A DNA stretch of 6,658 bases from contig JABFXT010000012.1 in NCBI GenBank assembly GCA_013361595.1, positions 1-6,658 of the forward strand, read 5' to 3'. Position numbers and translations under genes: made by a program. Below the pieces are notes generated by a model that worked only from the letters and a program-made list of their open reading frames with translations, made no database searches and had not been told where the DNA came from. Shown piece after piece: positions 1 to 4,708 of the stretch; positions within the stretch are counted from its first letter, which is position 1; each line of letters begins with the position of its first letter. Origin of the DNA: Nocardia sp. (lineage in GTDB: Bacteria > Actinomycetota > Actinomycetes > Mycobacteriales > Mycobacteriaceae).

Positions 1-974
1 AGCGTGAACACCTTCGTCCGCGAGCACAGATCCCGGGCCGCTTCGACACCGCCGGCCAGCCGCACCGAGATCATCCCACCGAAGCGGCGCATCTGCTTGT
101 CGGCGACGGAGTGACCGGGGTGCTCGGGCAGACCCGGGTAGATCACATGGCTGATCGCGGGGCTGCGGGAGAGGAACTCGGCCAGCGTCTCGGCGTTATC
201 GCAGTGCCGGTCCATCCGCAACGCCAACGTTTTGGTGCCCCGCAGGGTGAGGAACGCGTCGAAGGGGCCGGGGACCGCACCGGCGCCGTTCTGCAGGAAG
301 GCGAAGGCGGCGTCGAGTTCGGCATCGTCGGTGACGAGCGCGCCACCGATGACATCGGAGTGCCCGCCGAGGTATTTCGTCGTCGAATGCACCACGACAT
401 CGGCACCGAGCAGCAGCGGCTGCTGCAGGTACGGAGTCGCGAAGGTGTTGTCGACGACCAGTTTGGCGCCCGAGGTGTGCGCGATATCGGCCAGAGCGGG
501 GATATCACCGATATTGAGCAGCGGGTTGGTAGGCGATTCCACCCAGATGAGTTTCGTGTTCGGCCGGATCGCGGCGCGCATCGCATCGATATCGGTGACC
601 GCGGCCGGCGAGTGCTCGATACCCCACTGGGTGAACACCTTGTCGATCAGCCGGAAAGTACCGCCGTAGGCGTCGTCGGGAATGACGATATGGTCGCCGG
701 GCCGCAGCATGGCGCGCAGCGCACAGTCGGTGGCGGCCATCCCGGAGGCGAATGCCCGGCCGTAGCGGCCGGCCTCGAGGGCCGCCAGATTGGCCTCCAG
801 CACCGTCCGGGTGGGGTTGCCGGTGCGCGCGTATTCGTAGCCGTCGCGCAGTCCACCGACCCCGTCCTGGGCGAAGGTGGAACTGGCATAGATGGGCACG
901 TTCACCGCGCCGGTCCGGGGATCGGGATCGTAACCGGCGTGCACAGCCCTGGTGGTGAATCCCAGTTCGCTCAT
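1..974 (-). CDS. metB: Cystathionine gamma-synthase/gamma-lyase (PLP enzyme), 3' end outside window
   Basis: Cytosolic PLP-dependent enzyme of the Cys/Met metabolism family (gamma-synthase/gamma-lyase), working with Cbs in transsulfuration. I translated it from the ATG at 974; the frame stays open to the left edge, giving 324 full codons of an expected 380-390. Visible landmarks: a NVPIYASSTF segment at 25-34, YEYARTGNPT at 46-55 (Tyr48 and Arg50 would contact the cofactor phosphate of the partner subunit), SGMAAT at 77-82, the ring-stacking Tyr in DDAYGGT (Tyr103), the pyridine-nitrogen Asp in VVDNTFATP (Asp175), and the Schiff-base Lys in STTKYLGGHSD (Lys200). The text closely matches what I recall of mycobacterial MetB (Rv1079). 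The window stops just before the AESLGG-type motif near the C-terminus, so synthase and lyase cannot be separated by that region; mycobacterial homologues are reported to do both. The start has a TAGGGT -10-like hexamer six bases upstream, and its AGGG could also serve as a weak ribosome site. Divergent from the dehydrogenase gene. Confidence 0.95.
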   Translation of the reverse strand, partial: MSELGFTTRAVHAGYDPDPRTGAVNVPIYASSTFAQDGVGGLRDGYEYARTGNPTRTVLEANLAALEAGRYGRAFASGMAATDCALRAMLRPGDHIVIPDDAYGGTFRLIDKVFTQWGIEHSPAAVTDIDAMRAAIRPNTKLIWVESPTNPLLNIGDIPALADIAHTSGAKLVVDNTFATPYLQQPLLLGADVVVHSTTKYLGGHSDVIGGALVTDDAELDAAFAFLQNGAGAVPGPFDAFLTLRGTKTLALRMDRHCDNAETLAEFLSRSPAISHVIYPGLPEHPGHSVADKQMRRFGGMISVRLAGGVEAARDLCSRTKVFT

Positions 975-980
975 ACCACC

Positions 981-986
981 ACCCTA
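981..986 (-). promoter_or_regulatory. metB: Candidate -10 element of a leaderless metB promoter
   Basis: Read on the minus strand the hexamer is TAGGGT, fitting TANNNT, with exactly six bases (GGTGGT) before the metB ATG. A start site about seven bases downstream would fall on the A of the ATG, giving a leaderless mRNA as is common in actinobacteria. No convincing -35 is seen. The overlapping AGGG could instead be a weak Shine-Dalgarno. Confidence 0.4.
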
Positions 987-1022
987 AACGGCGGGTGCCG
1001 TCCGCCCGCACGCCGGTGGGCC

Positions 1023-1046
1023 CGGGCGTGAAGCATTTCACGCCCG
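1023..1046. promoter_or_regulatory. Perfect 24-bp palindrome, candidate operator between divergent genes
   Basis: Two exact 10-base arms, CGGGCGTGAA (1023-1032) and TTCACGCCCG (1037-1046), surround a GCAT spacer. The site begins 49 bp upstream of the metB ATG and ends 47 bp upstream of the dehydrogenase ATG, so a dimeric regulator bound here could affect both. The inner TGAA-N4-TTCA resembles the MetR (LysR family) recognition pattern TGAA-N5-TTCA but is one base short, so identity with MetR is not claimed. It could also form a hairpin if transcribed, but no T-run follows on either strand, and the promoter-side position favours an operator. No regulator gene is in the window. Confidence 0.55.
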
Positions 1047-1080
1047 ATCCGAGCGCTCTCTGCCCGACGTCCGGTCCGAT

Positions 1081-1086
1081 TACGCT
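1081..1086 (+). promoter_or_regulatory. Candidate -10 element of a leaderless dehydrogenase promoter
   Basis: TACGCT fits TANNNT and is followed by six bases (GGGCCC) and then the ATG at 1093, the same geometry as at metB on the other strand. No purine-rich ribosome site is seen in the 20 bases before the ATG, which supports a leaderless transcript. No good -35 hexamer is visible at 16-18 bp. Confidence 0.45.
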
Positions 1087-1092
1087 GGGCCC

Positions 1093-2268
1093 ATGCTGAC
1101 CGTCGCCGAACTGTTCGCCACAGATTCACTGCTGACCGGGGAGGAACGGGAGATCCGCGATACCGTCGCGGCCTTCACCGAACGGCATATCCGCCCGAAT
1201 ATCGCGCAGTGGTTCGAGGCCGGGGAATTCCCGGTCCGCGAGATCGCACCGGAACTCGGCAAGCTGGGTGTGCTCGGGATGCACCTCGACGGTTACGGCT
1301 GCGCCGGCCTCCCGGCCACGAGCTACGGATTGGCCTGTCAGGAATTGGAGGCCGCCGACTCCGGGCTCCGGTCGCTGGTGTCGGTGCAGGGATCGCTGGC
1401 GATGACCGCGGTGCACCGCTTCGGCTCCGAGGAACAGAAACAGCAGTGGTTGCCGGAACTGGCGGCGGGCCGGAAACTCGGCTGCTTCGGGCTCACCGAA
1501 CCGGATTTCGGTTCCGATCCCGGCGGCATGCGCACCCGGGCCCGGCGCGACGGCGACGATTGGGTACTCAACGGATCGAAGATGTGGATCACCAACGGAT
1601 CGGTGGCCGATATCGCCGTGGTGTGGGCCCGGACCGAATCCGACGGGAAGAACGTCGTTCGCGGTTTCCTGGTGCCCACGGATACTCCCGGGTTCACTGC
1701 CCGGGAAATGAAGGGGAAACTTTCGCTACGCGCCTCGATCACGGCCGAATTGGATCTCGACGACGTACGGCTGCCCGCCGACGCGGTCCTGCCCGGTGCC
1801 TCCGGCCTGTCGGGTCCGCTCTCCTGTCTGAACGAAGCCAGATTCGGCATTGTCTTCGGCGCACTCGGTGCCGCTCGTGACTGCCTCACCGCGGCGATCG
1901 AATATTCGCGCAGCCGAGCGGTTTTCGAGAAGCCGTTGGCCGCCTATCAGCTCACCCAGGCGAAATTGGCCGATATGGCAGTGGAATTGGGCAAGGGTCA
2001 GCTGCTGGCATTGCATCTGGGCCGGCTCAAGGACCGTGGCGAACTGACCCCGGAACAGGTGAGCGCCGGCAAACTCAACAGTTCCCGCGAGGCTCTCGCG
2101 ATCGCCCGGGAATGCCGCACCATCTTGGGCGCCAACGGAATCACCCTCGACTATCCGGTGCTGCGGCACGCGAACAATCTCGAATCGGTCCTCACCTACG
2201 AAGGCACCGCGGAGGTGCATCAGCTGGTGCTCGGAAAGGCACTCACCGACGCGTCGGCATTCCGCTGA
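1093..2268 (+). CDS. Glutaryl-CoA dehydrogenase-type acyl-CoA dehydrogenase
   Basis: FAD-dependent acyl-CoA dehydrogenase of 391 residues, a full family length. It most resembles glutaryl-CoA dehydrogenase, which oxidises and decarboxylates glutaryl-CoA to crotonyl-CoA in lysine, tryptophan and glutarate breakdown and passes electrons to ETF. Subfamily landmarks are LGVLG..LDGYGCAG (58-72), ELEAADSGLRSLVSVQGSL (84-102), LGCFGLTEPDFGSDP (129-143, FAD/substrate signature), KLSLRAS (209-215), CLNEARFGI (245-253), LGRLKD (309-314) and TYEGTAEVHQLVLGKA (368-383). Glu370 in YEGT is the expected catalytic base, at the same number as in mature human GCDH. Arg93-Ser94 match the substrate-carboxylate residues of that enzyme, and Tyr369 is kept, so a decarboxylating type is likely. 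The start is set by the candidate leaderless promoter. Mycobacterial FadE7 is the nearest relative I recall. No ETF, thiolase or CaiB-type gene lies alongside, so the in vivo substrate is inferred; a generic short-chain dehydrogenase is the alternative. Confidence 0.9.
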   Translation: MLTVAELFATDSLLTGEEREIRDTVAAFTERHIRPNIAQWFEAGEFPVREIAPELGKLGVLGMHLDGYGCAGLPATSYGLACQELEAADSGLRSLVSVQGSLAMTAVHRFGSEEQKQQWLPELAAGRKLGCFGLTEPDFGSDPGGMRTRARRDGDDWVLNGSKMWITNGSVADIAVVWARTESDGKNVVRGFLVPTDTPGFTAREMKGKLSLRASITAELDLDDVRLPADAVLPGASGLSGPLSCLNEARFGIVFGALGAARDCLTAAIEYSRSRAVFEKPLAAYQLTQAKLADMAVELGKGQLLALHLGRLKDRGELTPEQVSAGKLNSSREALAIARECRTILGANGITLDYPVLRHANNLESVLTYEGTAEVHQLVLGKALTDASAFR

Positions 2269-2285
2269 CGCACCGAGACGGTGCG
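2269..2285 (+). terminator. Hairpin directly after the dehydrogenase stop codon
   Basis: CGCACCG (2269-2275) and CGGTGCG (2279-2285) form a perfect 7-bp stem with an AGA loop, beginning on the base after the TGA. There is no T-run after it, which is common for actinobacterial intrinsic terminators but leaves the call uncertain. It may end the dehydrogenase transcript or protect its 3' end. Confidence 0.4.
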
Positions 2286-2479
2286 GCACCGGCACTTTCG
2301 GGCGCATCCATATTCCGTTACCGGCGAATACACTGCCTCACAACGCCTCCCGCGCGAGCGGAGGACATTGTTACCAACCGTCATCGGCGAGCCATCTGCG
2401 TGTCACCCATCGGCCGGACCGGCGGCGCACTCTGATATTCGCACCCGGAGCGGATCCGAAACGCCCGGCGTGCGTACAC
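2286..2479. other. Intergenic region with no gene recognised
   Basis: This stretch between the dehydrogenase hairpin and the DUF4254-like gene has no convincing gene. The downstream reading frame is open back to a GTG at 2281, but that extension (Arg-, Pro- and Ser-rich) has no ribosome site and no family landmarks. A TANNNT hexamer (TACACT, 2329-2334) could be a -10 and would give a leader of about 150 bases; no -35 accompanies it. An 8-bp palindrome CGGATCCG is at 2451-2458. The 9-mer TTGTTACCA at 2368 recurs at 3096 over the start of the DUF6401-like gene. Confidence 0.3.
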
Positions 2480-2484
2480 GGAGG
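2480..2484 (+). promoter_or_regulatory. Strong Shine-Dalgarno fixing the start of the DUF4254-like gene
   Basis: GGAGG lies six bases before the ATG at 2491, a near-ideal ribosome site. It decides between this ATG and the open frame reaching back to a GTG at 2281. It is the only textbook ribosome site in the window; the other rightward genes lack one. Confidence 0.8.
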
Positions 2485-2490
2485 TGCGTT

Positions 2491-3012
2491 ATGAACTCGC
2501 AGTCACCCGGACCGGGAAATCGGCGACCGTCCACCACGGTGAAATTCCCGCTCGGAGCGAAATCCGTGCGGAATTCGCGCGAACGCACCACCGCCTGCCG
2601 ATTACCGGATCAGCGTGAACTGGTGGCCGCGTTCGCCGGGCCCGGGGAGCGCGAAACCGGACGCCCCCTGCTCACGTGGGCGAATACTCTCGCCGAGCTG
2701 CACCGGCGCCGCCATACGGACCCGTTGGCGACCGCAGGTATAGATTGCCGCCGGGCCGAACTCGTCGCACTGATCGACCGCTGGATAGATACCGAATTGA
2801 CCGAACGCCGGGCCCGGCGCACGCGGACCGATTCCCTCGGCGCCACCATCGATCGAATGGCTGCCGCTCATGTGCATGCCAACCATCTCCTGCACAGTGC
2901 CGAATGTGTCTCCGACGATCGGGTGCATGCGGCCTGGTACCGGCTCGCCCTGCTGGCCGACGAGTGGACCGATCTGGTGACCGGCGCCGAAGGGGTCCGG
3001 CGCCGGACGTGA
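2491..3012 (+). CDS. Hypothetical protein, DUF4254-like
   Basis: A 173-residue protein, probably cytosolic, with no signal peptide or membrane segment. Residues 1-37 are basic and probably disordered, with many Ser, Pro and Arg. From about residue 38 (LPDQRELVAAFAGP) it follows a pattern I recall from actinobacterial DUF4254 proteins: a helical ELHRRRHTDPL at 69-79, CRRAELVALIDRWIDTEL at 86-103, a DSLGATIDRMAA segment at 114-125, and a final helix AAWYRLALLADEWTDLVTG at 147-165. The helical LHRRR and DRWID elements are the most family-like parts. Function is unknown, and no catalytic residues can be assigned. The start is fixed by the Shine-Dalgarno at 2480-2484. It lies 98 bp before the next small gene, which appears to have its own promoter. 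The family name is from memory of sequence pattern only; that it is a real gene is much surer than the family. Confidence 0.75.
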   Translation: MNSQSPGPGNRRPSTTVKFPLGAKSVRNSRERTTACRLPDQRELVAAFAGPGERETGRPLLTWANTLAELHRRRHTDPLATAGIDCRRAELVALIDRWIDTELTERRARRTRTDSLGATIDRMAAAHVHANHLLHSAECVSDDRVHAAWYRLALLADEWTDLVTGAEGVRRRT

Positions 3013-3098
3013 CGGAGGCGGTCCACCACGGGTGGTCTATCCCCACTACCTGCGGGACTGCGCAAAATATCACAATACGACAACTGACGGCGCGTTGT

Positions 3099-3104
3099 TA
3101 CCAT
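3099..3104 (+). promoter_or_regulatory. Candidate -10 element of a leaderless start
   Basis: TACCAT (TANNNT) is followed by six bases (CGAGTT) and the ATG at 3111, the third exact copy of this geometry in the window. An AT-rich patch at about 3064-3078 lies upstream, unusual for this region and consistent with a promoter. The -35 at the usual distance is poor. No Shine-Dalgarno precedes the ATG. Confidence 0.45.
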
Positions 3105-3110
3105 CGAGTT

Positions 3111-3449
3111 ATGTTCGCCCTGGGTCCCCGTCTGTTCGAAGTCTCCGCCCGCCGTTATCTGGAGGGTATCCACCGGACCCACGGGGCGCCGGCGTTCGCG
3201 GCGGCCGGTGCGCTACCCGGGCTGTCCGCCGAACTAGACCAGCACGCCGCGGCCGTACGCGACATTCTCGACCTGGGCGTGGAAACCGCGGGCCGGGTCT
3301 CCCCCACAGTGCTGCTGGCCGGCTATATGCGCGGGCTGCTCGAGGACCGGACCACGCCGATCACCGAACCGGTGGACTGGGCGTGTGCCGAATGGCTGCA
3401 TCTCCGCTTGGCCGGCGCCTGCTTGCAGGCCGCTCTTCCGGAGCTCTGA
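3111..3449 (+). CDS. Small hypothetical protein, DUF6401-like
   Basis: A 112-residue, mostly helical, probably cytosolic protein with no signal peptide. The frame is open far upstream, to about 2676, but the upstream part overlaps the previous gene in another frame and is arginine- and proline-rich shadow sequence. The ATG at 3111 is favoured because the -10-like hexamer TACCAT sits six bases before it and because recognisable protein begins there. Landmarks are LFEVSARRYLEGIHR (8-22), GAPAFAAAGALPGLSAELDQHAAAVRDIL (25-53) and VLLAGYMRGLLED (67-79); the middle block, with its Asp-Gln-His and AAAVRD, resembles small actinobacterial proteins I recall under DUF6401. Such proteins have been labelled natural-product-associated, but nothing biosynthetic is nearby, so no role is claimed. 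Trp90 and Trp95 lie in a helix near the C-terminus. The gene ends three bases before the convergent hairpin. Confidence 0.72.
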   Translation: MFALGPRLFEVSARRYLEGIHRTHGAPAFAAAGALPGLSAELDQHAAAVRDILDLGVETAGRVSPTVLLAGYMRGLLEDRTTPITEPVDWACAEWLHLRLAGACLQAALPEL

Positions 3450-3452
3450 ACG

Positions 3453-3493
3453 CACTTCCGCCGTGAACCGTAAACCGGTTCACGGCGGAAGTG
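3453..3493. terminator. Perfect 18-bp stem, bidirectional terminator between convergent genes
   Basis: The arms CACTTCCGCCGTGAACCG (3453-3470) and CGGTTCACGGCGGAAGTG (3476-3493) pair without mismatch around a TAAAC loop. It begins three bases after the stop of the rightward small gene and lies 16 bases beyond the stop of the leftward membrane-protein gene, so it can terminate both. No T-run flanks it on either strand, as is common in high-GC actinobacteria. Confidence 0.85.
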
Positions 3494-3509
3494 GACAGAC
3501 CGCAGACGC

Positions 3510-4601
3510 TCAGCGCAAGTGACGAGGTTCGCCGCCGTCGAAGGGTCCGCCGTCGTAGGGTCCGCCACCACCGTAGGGCCCGCTGTCGCCGTAGGGAGGC
3601 TGCCCACCGTCGCCGAACGGCGACTGCCGGCCGTTCCCGAAAGGCGACGACTGACCACCGCCGCGGGGGGACTGCGGACCACCGTAGGGTGACTGGCCGC
3701 CACGGTAGGGGTTACCGAACTGGCGGTACTCGCCGCTGGACATCTGCTGCCCGTAACCGCCCGATTCGCCCTGCTCACCCCGGTAACCGCCACCTCGGGC
3801 CGGCTGCGGCTCATCCCACTGTTCCGGATCGCGACCGGCGCCGGCCTGCTGCGCACCCGTCCGCTGCCGCTCCCGGGAGGCGTCCTCACGTCCGCGCTGA
3901 TACGCCTCGGCATGACCGCGCACCGCCGGCATCTCCTCCTCGAGCCCGGTCAGCCAGGACTCCCAGCGCTGCTGCATCGGCCGCACCAGACCACCGCCGA
4001 CACCGACGACCATGATGCCGCCCAGTGTCGCGAGTACCGCGATGAGCACCGGGGTGGTGACCGTGGTGGCCACCCCGATCTGGTTCAGCGCGGCGATGAC
4101 GCCGATGCCCCAGATGAAGACGGCGGCGATCCGGCCGATCATCGGCCCGTAGCTCAGCCCGCCGAGCGCATTGCGCACCAGATCGCTGACCGCGTGCGCG
4201 ATGGCACCCGCGACCACGACGATCAGGATGGCCACCGCCGCCCTGGGCAGCCAGGCGACGATCCCGTTGATCAGATCGCTGACCGGGTTGGGTCCGAAGA
4301 CCCCGAAGGCCATCTGCAGCGCGATCAGCAGAATCGCATAGAAGGCCAGCCTCCCGAGGAGATCCGACGCATCGTATTTGCTGCGCGACAGCATCCGCTG
4401 GATACCGCCCCGCTCGACGAGCCGATCGAAACCGACCCGCTCGAGAACCTTGTCGACGATCTTCTCGACCACTTTGGCGATGATCCAGCCGATGAGCAGG
4501 ATGACCAGGAAGCCGAGGAGCTTGGGTACGAATGTCGCGATCGAACTCCACGCGTCAGAGAAACCCTGTTGGAAATCGATTGCCAAACTTGAGGTTTGCA
4601 C
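3510..4601 (-). CDS. Conserved-TM-helix (CmpX-like, mechanosensitive-channel-related) membrane protein with Gly/Pro/Tyr-rich tail
   Basis: A 363-residue inner-membrane protein. Five hydrophobic helices are visible at about 23-43, 86-104, 118-137, 155-175 and 184-205. The first, FVPKLLGFLVILLIGWIIAK, followed by an amphipathic VVEKIVDKVLERVGFDRLVE, is the typical conserved TM helix repeat (PF05552 type), and the LPRAAVAILIVVVAGAIAHAVSDL region is a second copy. These repeats are found in CmpX-like proteins related to MscS channels. The last helix ends in a Gly-rich GGIMVVGVGGGLVRP stretch (194-208). There is no MscS beta domain after it; instead comes a charged segment (215-260, with EEE and many Arg/Glu) and then a low-complexity tail (269-358) with eight Pro-Tyr/Phe units. 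Start is GTG at 4601 with an AAGGGAAGGG purine tract just upstream. It lies 107 bp downstream of cbs on the same strand with no clear terminator between, so read-through is possible; a TATAAC at 4662-4667 may be its own -10. Role in ion conduction or osmotic stress is inferred from family only. Confidence 0.87.
   Translation of the reverse strand: MQTSSLAIDFQQGFSDAWSSIATFVPKLLGFLVILLIGWIIAKVVEKIVDKVLERVGFDRLVERGGIQRMLSRSKYDASDLLGRLAFYAILLIALQMAFGVFGPNPVSDLINGIVAWLPRAAVAILIVVVAGAIAHAVSDLVRNALGGLSYGPMIGRIAAVFIWGIGVIAALNQIGVATTVTTPVLIAVLATLGGIMVVGVGGGLVRPMQQRWESWLTGLEEEMPAVRGHAEAYQRGREDASRERQRTGAQQAGAGRDPEQWDEPQPARGGGYRGEQGESGGYGQQMSSGEYRQFGNPYRGGQSPYGGPQSPRGGGQSSPFGNGRQSPFGDGGQPPYGDSGPYGGGGPYDGGPFDGGEPRHLR
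3528..3797 (-). repeat. Low-complexity Gly/Pro/Tyr/Gln-rich coding repeat
   Basis: Encodes residues 269-358 of the membrane protein. Eight Pro-aromatic units (Pro-Tyr or Pro-Phe, mostly followed by Gly or Asp) fall between residues 298 and 354, spaced by Gly, Gln and Ser. In DNA this appears as diverged repeats of a core like CCGTAGGG on the plus strand. The repeats are imperfect, suggesting old expansion. The tail is predicted to be disordered and cytoplasmic. Confidence 0.8.
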
Positions 4602-4604
4602 AAG

Positions 4605-4614
4605 CCCTTCCCTT
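4605..4614 (-). promoter_or_regulatory. Purine-rich ribosome site for the GTG start
   Basis: Minus-strand AAGGGAAGGG ends three bases before the GTG at 4601. The upstream half is at a usable Shine-Dalgarno distance. It supports the GTG, as no ATG is available nearby in frame. Confidence 0.5.
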
Positions 4615-4661
4615 CGCTCTCCGATCGGACGCAGCGTTTGCCACGAACGGCACTACGCCAC

Positions 4662-4667
4662 GTTATA
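4662..4667 (-). promoter_or_regulatory. Candidate -10 element for the membrane-protein gene
   Basis: On the minus strand the hexamer is TATAAC, within an otherwise GC-rich stretch, about 60 bases before the GTG at 4601. This would give a leader of roughly 50 bases holding the purine-rich ribosome site. The -35 region at 16-18 bp (around AGGTTC) is a poor match, so the call is tentative. Confidence 0.3.
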
Positions 4668-4708
4668 CCTCGGTGGAGCTGGTTGAACCTGTGATTGCGG
4701 AATAATTG

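Noticed and set aside
111..1031. 306-codon open frame on the plus strand opposite metB
   Set aside because: The minus strand encodes an unmistakable PLP enzyme over the same bases; the plus-strand product is low-complexity Gly/Arg/Val-rich sequence.
1209..1880. Long plus-strand frame inside the dehydrogenase gene, +2 relative to it
   Set aside because: Arg-rich shadow frame; the dehydrogenase frame contains the catalytic and FAD motifs without interruption.
2281..2490. 70-codon N-terminal extension of the DUF4254-like gene from a GTG
   Set aside because: It overlaps the dehydrogenase terminator hairpin, has no ribosome site and no family-like sequence, while GGAGG sits at ideal distance from the ATG at 2491.
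3023..3036. Short inverted repeat ACCAC/GTGGT after the DUF4254-like gene
   Set aside because: Only 5 bp with a 2-base loop, no T-run and an alternative overlapping pairing; too weak to call a terminator.
2676..3110. Upstream extension of the DUF6401-like frame
   Set aside because: It overlaps the DUF4254-like gene in another frame and is Arg/Pro-rich; family-like sequence begins only at the ATG at 3111.
3528..3797. Repeated CCGTAGGG-like units considered as a CRISPR or tandem array
   Set aside because: Units are short, diverged and in frame, encoding the Gly/Pro/Tyr-rich tail; there are no constant repeats with unique spacers.
3886..4592. Long frames on both strands over the membrane-protein gene
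   Set aside because: Arg/Asp-rich or Asp/Pro-rich translations without hydrophobic segments; only the frame starting at 4601 shows membrane helices and a ribosome site.
4602..4708. Possible terminator after cbs
   Set aside because: Only short partial repeats (GGTTGAACC, GCAAT direct repeats) are seen; none forms a stable stem.
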